Shown here one piece after another: positions 26,445 through 35,924 of a stretch of 64,000 nt of DNA (positions within the stretch are counted from its first letter, which is position 1; each line of letters begins with the position of its first letter). This DNA comes from Pustulibacterium marinum. GTDB lineage: Bacteria; Bacteroidota; Bacteroidia; Flavobacteriales; Flavobacteriaceae. The notes under the pieces were generated by a model, which worked only from the letters and a program-made list of their open reading frames with translations, was not told the origin of the DNA and did not search any database. The position numbers and the translations under genes were made by a program. The stretch spans positions 1 through 64,000 of the forward strand of contig NZ_FPBK01000008.1 of assembly GCF_900116665.1 (NCBI RefSeq). Reading direction: 5' to 3'.

Positions 26445-27167
26445 TTAGTTCAATCTAAATACAATTGGATATGCAAACGTTACTGGCGTTGGCTTACCTC
26501 TTTGTTTACCTGGAATTAACTTAGGAAGTTTTTCAATAATACGAGTAGCTTCTTTTTCCAAGTTTTTATCTGGACCTCTAGTTCCAATTACACTAATGGT
26601 ACCGTCTTTATTAATTCTAAAGTTTACGTAAACTCTTCCTTGAATTCCCATTTCCTGTGCAATTTCAGGATATTGAAAAGTCTTTCTTACGTGAGCATCC
26701 AATTTTTCTTTGAAACACTCTGCTTGTTTACTTTTAGGTTTCTTTTCACATCCAGGGAACATAGGCTTATCTTCAATAACAGTAAAAGGAACATCTGTTA
26801 CGATAGGCTCTTCCTCTGCTACTTCTTCAATTTCCTCAACTTCTTTGATTACCTCTTCTTTAGTTGTTTCAGTAGATTCAATCTCAACTTCTTCGATTTC
26901 CTCATCATCTTCAACAACTTCAATAACTTCCGGTGCTGGTGGCGGTGGAGGTGGTGGAGGTGGCGGTGTAGTTAATTGCATTGTCACTGGCACGTCCTCG
27001 TCAAGATCATCTTGAAGATCCATCGTATAATCAAGTTTTTCTACTTTATCGTAGGTCTTGAATTCAATGGCAGCCCAACATAACCCGCTAATTAACGCCA
27101 AACCAATTGCAAAAAACAGGCTTATGTTCCTGTTAAGATCGGCTTTTGGGTTTTTCTTAAGTTCCAT
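26445..27167 (-). CDS. Energy transducer TonB-type protein with proline run
   Basis: A 240-residue protein. A single transmembrane helix lies at about residues 15-33. The periplasmic linker starts with a run of ten prolines (from about residue 69) and continues as an acidic segment (EVVEDDEEIEEVEIESTE and onward to about 130). The C-terminal TonB fold covers about 140-240, with MFPGCEKK, a second Cys in AECFKEKL, YPEIAQEMGIQGRVYVNFRI, and a final FAYPIVFRLN strand. It differs from its tandem paralogue in the proline run and shorter N-terminus, but shares the spaced cysteine pair. No receptor gene is adjacent. Confidence 0.9.
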   Translation of the reverse strand: MELKKNPKADLNRNISLFFAIGLALISGLCWAAIEFKTYDKVEKLDYTMDLQDDLDEDVPVTMQLTTPPPPPPPPPPAPEVIEVVEDDEEIEEVEIESTETTKEEVIKEVEEIEEVAEEEPIVTDVPFTVIEDKPMFPGCEKKPKSKQAECFKEKLDAHVRKTFQYPEIAQEMGIQGRVYVNFRINKDGTISVIGTRGPDKNLEKEATRIIEKLPKLIPGKQRGKPTPVTFAYPIVFRLN

Positions 27168-27227
27168 AATGTTTGTTAAAATTTTACGTTTGCTAATTTA
27201 AATATTTATTTCAATTAAAAAAACCTT

Positions 27228-27602
27228 TTAACGCTTAGCTTTTTCAATTATAAATTTCACTACTAACGAAGCAAGAATTGTGCCAAGAGTATTAAAAAGA
27301 ACATCCATATAATCCATATGCCTGGTTGTGGTAAGTGTTCCTTGTAGAACTTCTATAACCACTCCATAAACAACATCTACAAACATAGCCAAAATCAAAC
27401 AATGTTTGATCCATTTACTATCCAATTCATATTTTATGAAAAGGTACACTAGCAATGTATTTATAAAGTGAAAAGTGGTATGAACGTACTTGTCAAAATT
27501 ATCTATTTCAACCTTTGGCGCATCACTTAAATTAAAAAGGCTGAGATATGTTATAAAACATACCCAGCCTATTGATAATATTAAATATTTATGCTTAAGC
27601 AC
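27228..27602 (-). CDS. VanZ-like family membrane protein
   Basis: A 124-residue inner-membrane protein with four hydrophobic helices. The pattern [22 protein letters not shown] followed by [11 protein letters not shown] and [18 protein letters not shown] is the VanZ-like signature (conserved KxxH, E-x-x-Q and D-x-x-x-N). Function outside glycopeptide resistance is unknown for most members. The only plausible start is a GTG at 27602, which overlaps the last codons of gcvH by 8 bp, implying translational coupling. Confidence 0.85.
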   Translation of the reverse strand: MLKHKYLILSIGWVCFITYLSLFNLSDAPKVEIDNFDKYVHTTFHFINTLLVYLFIKYELDSKWIKHCLILAMFVDVVYGVVIEVLQGTLTTTRHMDYMDVLFNTLGTILASLVVKFIIEKAKR

Positions 27603-27975
27603 CTATTAATTCTTTGTAAGCTTCTGCTGTTAAAAGATCATCTAATTGTGATTCTTCAGAAAATTTAATTTTTATCATCCATCCTTTTTCATATGGATCT
27701 GAGTTTACCAATTCTGGCTCTTCTTCAAGAGTTTCATTGAATTCTGTAACTTCTCCACTTAAAGGCATAAACAAATCTGAAACTGTCTTAACGGCTTCTA
27801 CGGTTCCAAACACCTCTTCTTGGTCAAGTGTTTCGTCAAGAGTTTCTACTTCTACATACACTATATCTCCTAGTTCACTTTGAGCAAAATCTGTAATCCC
27901 AATAATGGCGATATCACCTTCAATTTTCACCCATTCGTGATCTTTGGTATACTTTAAATCAGCAGGTATGTTCAT
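27595..27975 (-). CDS. gcvH: Glycine cleavage system H protein
   Basis: A 126-residue lipoyl carrier protein that shuttles the aminomethyl group between the P and T proteins of glycine cleavage. The lipoylated lysine is Lys63 in [18 protein letters not shown], and the fold begins [17 protein letters not shown]. No other gcv gene is in the window. The gene lies between sprA (downstream) and the overlapping VanZ-like gene. A -7-like TATTTTTG (28009-28016 on the minus strand) precedes it, without a good -33 box. Confidence 0.97.
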   Translation of the reverse strand: MNIPADLKYTKDHEWVKIEGDIAIIGITDFAQSELGDIVYVEVETLDETLDQEEVFGTVEAVKTVSDLFMPLSGEVTEFNETLEEEPELVNSDPYEKGWMIKIKFSEESQLDDLLTAEAYKELIGA

Positions 27976-28043
27976 TCTTTTAATAAATTAATTAGTTATT
28001 AGAGAAGTCAAAAATAATTTTTATTTCTAAGATAAAAAATTAA

Positions 28044-31000
28044 TTAGTTTCCAAAATTATAGATCACACTAAATCCTGATCTAATTGTAGTTTGTGGATA
28101 GGCTGTAGATATGGCAAATTTGGAAAACGTATGATCGTAATAAAACTGCATATTGATGTTTTTGGTAAGCGCATAATCTGCTGTGAATTTTGCCGACCAA
28201 ACTGTTTGCCCAGCTGTCACTTGATTATTATCTATATCTAAACTTCGTATTACAGTAATGTTATCACTCATTGTAATATCTGCCTTTAAATTCAAATCTC
28301 CACTAAACGTCTGTTTTTTACCTCCAATTCTAGTAGTCATTCGTATATTTTTCATACGATAACCAAGACCAAGAACATAATCATTACCCGTTAAATCTGT
28401 TAAAAGATTATTATCTAAACTCAGCGACAACGATCTATTCTTACGCATTTCTGCAGTAACATTAACCGAATTTTTCATTTCGAAATCCACACGAACAAGC
28501 GGATTGAACTGTTCTACTAAATTCACATTGGTATACAGTAATTCGCTTTTAAAATTCCCGCCAGAGTTCAATGACTCATCTGGTTGGCTATCATAATCAA
28601 CCCCTAATAACGGAGCTGAATAATCTAAATTTGAGGTGAATTGATTCAAGGTATAACTAGACCTATATCCATTGGATATAGAGAATCTACGAAACTTATC
28701 TTTAAACCATTCAAATTTCATTAAACCTGTAAACTTCAGTGTCCAACCAGGTATTGGTATATTTCTAAATACACCCGTACTTACTTTACTAGCATTTTGC
28801 CCGGTATAAGCTGCCAAGAAAGCCGGCATTACTACTTTTTGACTTGTTTTACCGAAACCTAACGGATAACCATCATCATCTACATCGTAGTTACCTGTAC
28901 CGTAAAACTGATCGGCTAATCTTTGAGCTACCACCAATCTATCTGCCTTGAAGTTCTCAAAAGTTTGTGAAAATGCTTGTCCCGATTTTTGGAAAGCAGT
29001 AGCTATCATATTATTTGATATACTGTAGTTACCGTATGTATTTCCAATCTGCAGATTGTAATCTAACGTTCCGTCTGCATTGATATCTTCTACATTAAAT
29101 GTTTCTGTATAACTTTCAGAATATTGTCTATTTGCAGATAAACTAATGGTTAAATCTGAAAGTGGCTCAACTTCCGCAGTAAAATTCACCGTAGAACCAT
29201 GCAGTTGTTGGTACTGCTCATTGTATTCACTGTAAGTTGTAAGCCAACCATTCTTTGCCGCTTCATAACGAACATCAGCTTGACTACCAAAGATAAAACC
29301 TAGAGAAGGTTTTAATGTACCTACAAAACCAATGCTATTTGTATAACCCGGAAGTACTTTACCATTGTTTTCTGAATAGGTTAAATTCATTTTCTTTACC
29401 ATGGTAACCAAACCTACTAAACCATTTGAGAAAGCATTGGATTTCTCTTCGGTTTGTTCTTCTTGCTCTTCCGGTCTTTCTCCTCCTCTACCTGGAGGTC
29501 CACCAGCACTTCTTGGTCTTGTTGTTTTTCTTTGTTTCTTTTGTTGCAGTCCTAAATAACGGTACAAACGTTCCATATTAAAGCCTGCATTAATGGAATG
29601 CGTATTTGCGTTCTGAATGGTATTGATTTGTTCTCCTGCCGCTTGCTCAATTACATCTGACCCCCTCTGCCAATCAAATTCTCCAGTAAATTGATAACTT
29701 GCATTTACAAACGCCAACAAAGGCACTTTACTAAACGGAACCGTATAATTTAACTGCAATAACTGCGCATGGTGATTGGGTTCTCCTGTATTCCAATACC
29801 CATTCCAAACACTCTGCGTTTCATCTACCAAAGGATTTCCTTCATCATCTAATAGATAATTTCCATTTACATCTGTCTGAAAATAATTTTTAACGATGTT
29901 GTTATTAGAGGCTGAAAAATTTAAATTTAGAGATTGTGTTATTTGATGATTTATGGTGTATTGCCAATCAAACAAATAGTTTCTTTGCTGAATTAAGTTT
30001 GGCTCCAAACTACCTTCGGTTAGCGAAACATTTCTAAACTGTTGTTGATTTAAGGTTCGCTCAATACTGGAAGAAACAGAAACGTTTTGCGGTAAAAGAT
30101 TAAAATTAAAATCTTTCAACCATTTCCAGTAATCTCCATTAAACAAAGAATCGGAATTTTTAAATGGCTCTACTTTTAGTGGCTGAAAACTGTAATTATA
30201 AATTGCTTCACTACGAGTATATTGATCTTTGTAGAACTGCAACTCATAATCTCTATGCTTTACCTCTGTGTAAGACTGATTCAACGTAAAGTTTTCTACA
30301 TCATAAAAATGTGGCGTTTGCTCCGCTCCTCTATTTTTTCGAACACCTATAAAATTGATACTTTGCCTTTTGGTATAATCTTGAGATTGCTCTAGAATTT
30401 GATCTTTTTCATCCTGTGTATCCGCGGCATCAATACGATCTTGAAGCTTCAAATCTTCGTAATACGCATCATATTCAGGAGTTATAATTTCTTCAGAATG
30501 ACTAAAGTTAAACGGCACATAAATACCCCAATTTTTTGGAAGCAATTGCCCTAAATTCACATTAGTCACCAATGAAAATTGTTTGGTATCATCCAAACTT
30601 CTTTCTGTTGGAGCATCGTCAATATTACCAAAACCTACAGTGGTTATAGAACCTGTCGCAGAAACATCTGCAAAATCTGCAAGATTTGCATCAAACTGAC
30701 CTACAGTAGCCCAACCACCTTCGCTGTCCATCTCTGCTAAACGAAACTCGTTAAACCAAACCTCACCACAAGACATTGTAGTTGTTGAAGCATTTTTAAC
30801 TCCCACCATTAAAACACGAATACTTGCCAGCGAAGGATTACCTTTCATAGCGTAACGCATTACTCCAGAAGTATAAGGCTCTTCTTCATCAATAACATTT
30901 AAATCTTCATCGTAAAAAACTATTTCAGAAAGCGTTCCATCTGCAATTCCTGTAGACTTCATTGACGTTAATGTTTCTAAGGCTACTTCTAGATTATTTT

Positions 31001-34000
31001 CTTCAGGCCAAATGAGTTCTGCAGTAGTAGAGTTTGCAGCTGTTACTTGCAATGGCACTTCAATTTGATAATAATTACTTGTAAAATCTGTACCAATTCT
31101 AATGAAACCAACCATTTCATTATCACCAAGAGGAATGTTATTTGATTCCTCGGCATGCATAAACATTTTTAGCTTTTTGTACTGACGGAAATCTACATTC
31201 ACATTTTTATAAACACCTCTAGAATCTAAAGGTTCCAAATCACACACTGTAAAAGATAGTGATTGTTCATTTTGACGAACTACTGTATTATTATTGTTCA
31301 ATTGCTCACGCTGAACTCCCGGAGGCATCACATAAGGTATTGGCTCTCTTTGTTCATTCTCAAGAATATTTACGGTATTTACTTCTGTTGAAGTAATATC
31401 ATCATCGGGATCATCTTCATTTGTCTCCAAGGTACTTGTATACGAACGCCAATCTCCACGAATCAAATCTAACGTACCAAAACGCAATACCAAATCGTCC
31501 TGAAAACCTGACAAATACATACGAATATGGGTAATTGAGTTAAAATTCTCAATATCACCAATACTTTCTGAAGGCTCATCAATCGGAATCTTATATTGAA
31601 TCCATCTTACCGAATAGGTACTACTGTTTGGTGCAGTAACATCTACCTCACGAATATCTGTAACAAACTCGTCATTAATGGTAATATTAGGTTTTATTGG
31701 AATAGAATACGCATAATAGCTATTGATAGTATTCATAGTATTATCTCTATTCACATCCTCTACATCTGGAATGGTAGTGGATCCTTGGTCATTATCATTC
31801 GTGGTAATAGGAGAATTTCCTTCTGTACCGTTATAGTTGTAATATCTATCTAAAACTCCACCATCTGCTCCTAAATAATATTCATAATTATCTCCTGCCG
31901 GATCTGAAGGATTTACGGTTGCTGAGTTTGGGTAATACAAAGCTTCTTCAGCATCACTTACCCCATCCAAACCAACATCTTGTGCTGTTCTTTCAGATTC
32001 TACATCGCTAAACGCATATACCAAAGATTGTGACTGCGGCGTTTTACCCCAGGAAGTAGAATTTTCTAACCCATCATTCAATCCATTCTCATATAGTTTT
32101 CTACCATCTTTAAGTACATCTTCAGAAATTTGTCCAAGGTTAAAAACTAATTCCCCTTCTTCTCCTGCAAGTGGCCCGTCTTGGTAATAAGGATCTAAAA
32201 CCCAAAATTGAATATATTCTACATTCGCTTGTTGAAAATCTGTAGTTGATATAGATCTAATGATTCCCCCAAATTTATCATCTGGACCAGTGGTTTCAAA
32301 AGATGGATTATCATTATAAGGTCCTTTCTCTTCTGGGAAATATGCTAAATCTAAAGTACTCTGAACTGTACTTTGTCCCTGCGCTACATCTTGTTCCGGA
32401 AATATTTCATCTATATAAACCCTACGTGTGGAATTCAGCGAGATGTCATCATTTGTAATTCCTGTAGGTCTTTGATTTGTATAGAAAATAGGATCAATGG
32501 TATACCAAGCCAATTTTGCTCTTTTATAGCCTGCTTCCAAATCATCGTTACTCATTTCTCCTCCATAATTTATTGGCGGACTTGACAAAAACCAAGAGGT
32601 AGCTCCACTAATATCTATACTTGTTTGAGCTCCTTCAAAATCATCTACGTAAGCAGTAGTTTCACCATCAAAATTTGCATTTTTATTGGTTCCTGCATGA
32701 AGGTACGCAAACTCTCCTCGGAAGGAAATGTTTGAAGGCGCATCTGTATCAATATTTGGTAATTTGTTTACCAAACGTGTCAAAAATGGAACTTCGGTAG
32801 AATATGTTGCATTCATACCATACATGGTATTATTTACCGATTCTTGACCATAATTTGTTTTTTGAGTTAACGGACGTTCATTAAGATTAATTAATGTACC
32901 TCCCAAGATAAAATTATCACTAAACTTATGCTCTACATTTACACCAGAATATCTTGTAGTCTGCTGTCCGAATAAAGAATTATTTTCAACATCTACCTGA
33001 ATATTTGCTCCAGAAGCTTCCAGAGTAGGATCTAAAATTTGAACCGTACCAGCTTGATAATTTACGGTATAATCTATTCCTTCTGTTAAGGTTCTTCCAT
33101 CTGCGGTTACGGTTACAGAACCTCTAGGAATGTTGTAGGCTCCCAATTGAATACCGGAAGAACCTTCTGACTTATATCGTCCATCCAAACGGAATTTGTT
33201 TTTATCTGCATCTTCTGTTGCTGAAGCCTTAGTTTCCTTATACATTTCACGAAATACATATTTTGCCTGGTTTGCATTCAATGTAGTTTCGTATGCGATA
33301 TCATCATCATAATCATCGCCACCTCCTAGCAAATCATATAAATACTCACCAAATGGTTCCACTTTTGTAAAAATGATTTTACCATTTGCACGATCTATCG
33401 TAATTCCATCCTGAAAATCGTAATAACCATCACCTCCTGTTTGTGGATCGCCGTATGTATTCAATCTATCAACATCAAAAAGATTCAATAAGGTTTTCTC
33501 CTCTAAACCTTCCGGCCATGATGCTTCATCTACAGGTGAAATATAATTTACCGGTGAAGGATCTGTATACAAAATACTCATTCGGAAATCATCTTCACTT
33601 AAGCTATAAGCACCTGTGGAATAAATATTTTTCATCATCAAATCCCAAATAGGATCCTTCACACGCGTAATGTTACTCTTCAGCATTTTAACCACCAAGT
33701 TATTGTTGGTTACCGATGTTACAGCACCATCTTCATCTGTAGTGGTTGTTGTAGCATCTACACCGTCATTGGCAAACTCCCCCACTTGATACACTTGTCC
33801 ATTATAGGTATACTGAAATGCAACTCCCAAAACTTCGTCGTTACTTAACGGCTGAATCAAAGAGATATATCCCAACTGCGTGTTCAATGTATAATCTGAA
33901 CCTTGAGTTAACTTTTGCGCACTCTCTAGCATACTATAATCTAACCCTTGAGAAACAAAAGTTTGTAGTGATCCAAAACCATTTTGAACAGTGGCCACGT

Positions 34001-35261
34001 CTCTAATGGCACTATTCAACACACCCGAACCTCCAATGGCTGTAGGATCATAATCATTGGCTCCATTTCGTGGTAATGCATTTGAAAAACCAGGATTGGT
34101 GTTGAAGAAACCGGAATAACTATAGTTTTGACGTTCAAAACGAGTGTTTTCATCACTTGACTGGTATTCTCCCAAATCCTGAATAGCTACAATATTACGT
34201 ACATTGTCTGTTTGTTGACTTCTATTGGTTACCCAAACTTCAATTCTGGTAATCTGAACATTTCCCCTAATAAGCGGATATAACTCTAAGTTATAATCAT
34301 AGGTATCACGGAAGTACTGAGCAAGAAAATAGTGTTTGTTCGCTTCATAATCCAAAGCATCTAACTCAAACTCACTAATAGTACCTCCCGCTTGAGCCGT
34401 AACTGTTTTTGTTTGTGATTTTTGCTCGGAAAAAATCCCTGTAATAGTGGTTCTACCAAACTGTAATTGCGTTTTAACACCAAACAAACTTTGTGCTCCT
34501 TTGATTAGGCTACTATTTAGAGGAAAACTAACATTACCAACTTCTATTTTTCGAAGCCAATCATCTTCGTTTGGCGTGTATTCTAATTTTATTAGATTTT
34601 GAAAATCAAACGTAGCATCGGTATCATAGTTTGCATTTACATTCAAACGCTCACCAACTTTCCCCTGTAATCCCACACGAATAGATTGATCAAAATCTAA
34701 ACTTAAAGAACTTCTGTTTCTAGGTGAAAGCGATGGATTGTCAGTCTTTTGATACTGCACACCCATAGAAACACCAACGGTTCCCGTAGGAACCACCGAA
34801 ATGGTGTTGCCACCAAAGATTGATTCAAAAAAGTTATTGTTTACATAAAAACTTGGTAGCAAATCCTTCTGCCCTTCTTCGCCTTCTTGTGTTTTTCCAT
34901 CAACAGCTTTAATCTTTTGCTTAAAGTATGCTTTCATACTTTCTTGCTCAATTAAATTCTGATATTCTTCCGGAGTTAAAAAAACGGGATAGTTTATATT
35001 ATAGTCACCTAGAGTCTGGTTGTAAATATACCTATCCAATGTAGGGTCATAAGTATATAAATTAGCAATACTTGTAGGATTGGGCAACGCTAATTGACCT
35101 ACCGAATATCCTGCTGACTGATTTTCTTCTTCTTCATTTTCACCTTCAGGTTCCTGAGCATAAAGCGTTCCCGTACATAAGAATGCCATGAACACTCCTG
35201 CTAACTTCAAGGCATTATACAGCCATGAGACAGAATAATTGGTTGGTTGTTTATAGGTCAT
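28044..35261 (-). CDS. sprA: Cell surface protein SprA, type IX secretion translocon
   Basis: A 2405-residue outer-membrane protein, the giant barrel that forms the protein-conducting channel of the type IX secretion system and is needed for gliding. A signal peptide covers about residues 1-36 (ending LYAQ). An acidic stretch follows (EGENEEEENQS), then long beta-strand-rich repeats, with landmarks such as GNVSFPLNSSLIKGAQSLFGVKTQLQFG near 245, ATSWFLSSPPINYGGEM near 890 and the final FSVIYNFGN strand. Length fits the family (about 2,400). Its ATG overlaps the ruvA stop (TAATG), so translation is coupled. The usual flavobacterial neighbours are present: maeB and ruvA upstream, gcvH downstream. 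Confidence 0.97.
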   Translation of the reverse strand: MTYKQPTNYSVSWLYNALKLAGVFMAFLCTGTLYAQEPEGENEEEENQSAGYSVGQLALPNPTSIANLYTYDPTLDRYIYNQTLGDYNINYPVFLTPEEYQNLIEQESMKAYFKQKIKAVDGKTQEGEEGQKDLLPSFYVNNNFFESIFGGNTISVVPTGTVGVSMGVQYQKTDNPSLSPRNRSSLSLDFDQSIRVGLQGKVGERLNVNANYDTDATFDFQNLIKLEYTPNEDDWLRKIEVGNVSFPLNSSLIKGAQSLFGVKTQLQFGRTTITGIFSEQKSQTKTVTAQAGGTISEFELDALDYEANKHYFLAQYFRDTYDYNLELYPLIRGNVQITRIEVWVTNRSQQTDNVRNIVAIQDLGEYQSSDENTRFERQNYSYSGFFNTNPGFSNALPRNGANDYDPTAIGGSGVLNSAIRDVATVQNGFGSLQTFVSQGLDYSMLESAQKLTQGSDYTLNTQLGYISLIQPLSNDEVLGVAFQYTYNGQVYQVGEFANDGVDATTTTTDEDGAVTSVTNNNLVVKMLKSNITRVKDPIWDLMMKNIYSTGAYSLSEDDFRMSILYTDPSPVNYISPVDEASWPEGLEEKTLLNLFDVDRLNTYGDPQTGGDGYYDFQDGITIDRANGKIIFTKVEPFGEYLYDLLGGGDDYDDDIAYETTLNANQAKYVFREMYKETKASATEDADKNKFRLDGRYKSEGSSGIQLGAYNIPRGSVTVTADGRTLTEGIDYTVNYQAGTVQILDPTLEASGANIQVDVENNSLFGQQTTRYSGVNVEHKFSDNFILGGTLINLNERPLTQKTNYGQESVNNTMYGMNATYSTEVPFLTRLVNKLPNIDTDAPSNISFRGEFAYLHAGTNKNANFDGETTAYVDDFEGAQTSIDISGATSWFLSSPPINYGGEMSNDDLEAGYKRAKLAWYTIDPIFYTNQRPTGITNDDISLNSTRRVYIDEIFPEQDVAQGQSTVQSTLDLAYFPEEKGPYNDNPSFETTGPDDKFGGIIRSISTTDFQQANVEYIQFWVLDPYYQDGPLAGEEGELVFNLGQISEDVLKDGRKLYENGLNDGLENSTSWGKTPQSQSLVYAFSDVESERTAQDVGLDGVSDAEEALYYPNSATVNPSDPAGDNYEYYLGADGGVLDRYYNYNGTEGNSPITTNDNDQGSTTIPDVEDVNRDNTMNTINSYYAYSIPIKPNITINDEFVTDIREVDVTAPNSSTYSVRWIQYKIPIDEPSESIGDIENFNSITHIRMYLSGFQDDLVLRFGTLDLIRGDWRSYTSTLETNEDDPDDDITSTEVNTVNILENEQREPIPYVMPPGVQREQLNNNNTVVRQNEQSLSFTVCDLEPLDSRGVYKNVNVDFRQYKKLKMFMHAEESNNIPLGDNEMVGFIRIGTDFTSNYYQIEVPLQVTAANSTTAELIWPEENNLEVALETLTSMKSTGIADGTLSEIVFYDEDLNVIDEEEPYTSGVMRYAMKGNPSLASIRVLMVGVKNASTTTMSCGEVWFNEFRLAEMDSEGGWATVGQFDANLADFADVSATGSITTVGFGNIDDAPTERSLDDTKQFSLVTNVNLGQLLPKNWGIYVPFNFSHSEEIITPEYDAYYEDLKLQDRIDAADTQDEKDQILEQSQDYTKRQSINFIGVRKNRGAEQTPHFYDVENFTLNQSYTEVKHRDYELQFYKDQYTRSEAIYNYSFQPLKVEPFKNSDSLFNGDYWKWLKDFNFNLLPQNVSVSSSIERTLNQQQFRNVSLTEGSLEPNLIQQRNYLFDWQYTINHQITQSLNLNFSASNNNIVKNYFQTDVNGNYLLDDEGNPLVDETQSVWNGYWNTGEPNHHAQLLQLNYTVPFSKVPLLAFVNASYQFTGEFDWQRGSDVIEQAAGEQINTIQNANTHSINAGFNMERLYRYLGLQQKKQRKTTRPRSAGGPPGRGGERPEEQEEQTEEKSNAFSNGLVGLVTMVKKMNLTYSENNGKVLPGYTNSIGFVGTLKPSLGFIFGSQADVRYEAAKNGWLTTYSEYNEQYQQLHGSTVNFTAEVEPLSDLTISLSANRQYSESYTETFNVEDINADGTLDYNLQIGNTYGNYSISNNMIATAFQKSGQAFSQTFENFKADRLVVAQRLADQFYGTGNYDVDDDGYPLGFGKTSQKVVMPAFLAAYTGQNASKVSTGVFRNIPIPGWTLKFTGLMKFEWFKDKFRRFSISNGYRSSYTLNQFTSNLDYSAPLLGVDYDSQPDESLNSGGNFKSELLYTNVNLVEQFNPLVRVDFEMKNSVNVTAEMRKNRSLSLSLDNNLLTDLTGNDYVLGLGYRMKNIRMTTRIGGKKQTFSGDLNLKADITMSDNITVIRSLDIDNNQVTAGQTVWSAKFTADYALTKNINMQFYYDHTFSKFAISTAYPQTTIRSGFSVIYNFGN

Positions 35262-35842
35262 TATAAATTCTTCAGTGCTTCTTTAATAATTTCTTCAACA
35301 CTTAGGTTAGGTTCTTTTGCTAGAATTTTATTGACAACTTTCTCAGCCTGTTTTCTAACAAAACCAAGAACTTCTAATGCTGATAACGCTTCATCTTTAT
35401 TCGTATTGTTTGGTAAAGTGTTAATATCTTCAACATCATGAATTTTAAGAACTTTATCCTTCAAATCTAGAATTACGCGTTGTGCTGTTTTTACTCCAAT
35501 TCCTTTTACACTTTGGATAACAGCTACATCACCAACTGCAATTGCATTTTTCACCTCGGTTGCTGTAAGCGATGAAAGCATAGTTCTTGCTGTTCCCGGA
35601 CCTATTCCTGAAACTGAAATAAGCAATCTGAAAATTTCTCTCTCTGCAACAGTGTAAAAACCGTATAGCGTATGCGCATCTTCCTTGACCTGTAAATGCG
35701 TAAAGAGCCTTAGATTTTCATCAGTTCCTATTCTGGAAAATGTATTGAGAGATATATTAATAAAATATCCAACCCCGTGGCAATCTATGACCACATGAGT
35801 TGGATTTTTTTCTATAAGTCTACCTTGTATATGGGTTATCAT
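35261..35842 (-). CDS. ruvA: Holliday junction branch migration protein RuvA
   Basis: A 193-residue DNA-binding subunit of the RuvAB branch-migration motor. The OB domain starts MITHIQGRLIEKNPTHVVIDCHGVGYFI. Two helix-hairpin-helix motifs follow, LLISVSGIGPGTARTMLSS at about 78-96 and IQSVKGIGVKTAQRVILDL at about 111-129, and the C-terminal RuvB-interacting helices include ALSALEVLGF. The ruvB gene is 4.7 kb away in another operon, not adjacent as in many bacteria. It lies between maeB and sprA. Confidence 0.97.
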   Translation of the reverse strand: MITHIQGRLIEKNPTHVVIDCHGVGYFINISLNTFSRIGTDENLRLFTHLQVKEDAHTLYGFYTVAEREIFRLLISVSGIGPGTARTMLSSLTATEVKNAIAVGDVAVIQSVKGIGVKTAQRVILDLKDKVLKIHDVEDINTLPNNTNKDEALSALEVLGFVRKQAEKVVNKILAKEPNLSVEEIIKEALKNL

Positions 35843-35924
35843 TTGTTAAACAACTGTTAAGCCCCCAAAAGTAATAAAATTATTTACAAAGCAATTTACC
35901 TTAACATTATTAGGCTCACCAAGC

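Noticed and set aside
26640-27015. Open frames on the plus strand rich in Ser, Gly or Trp-Arg
   Set aside because: They are the reverse complement of the proline run and acidic linker of the TonB-type gene; the odd composition follows from that repeat.
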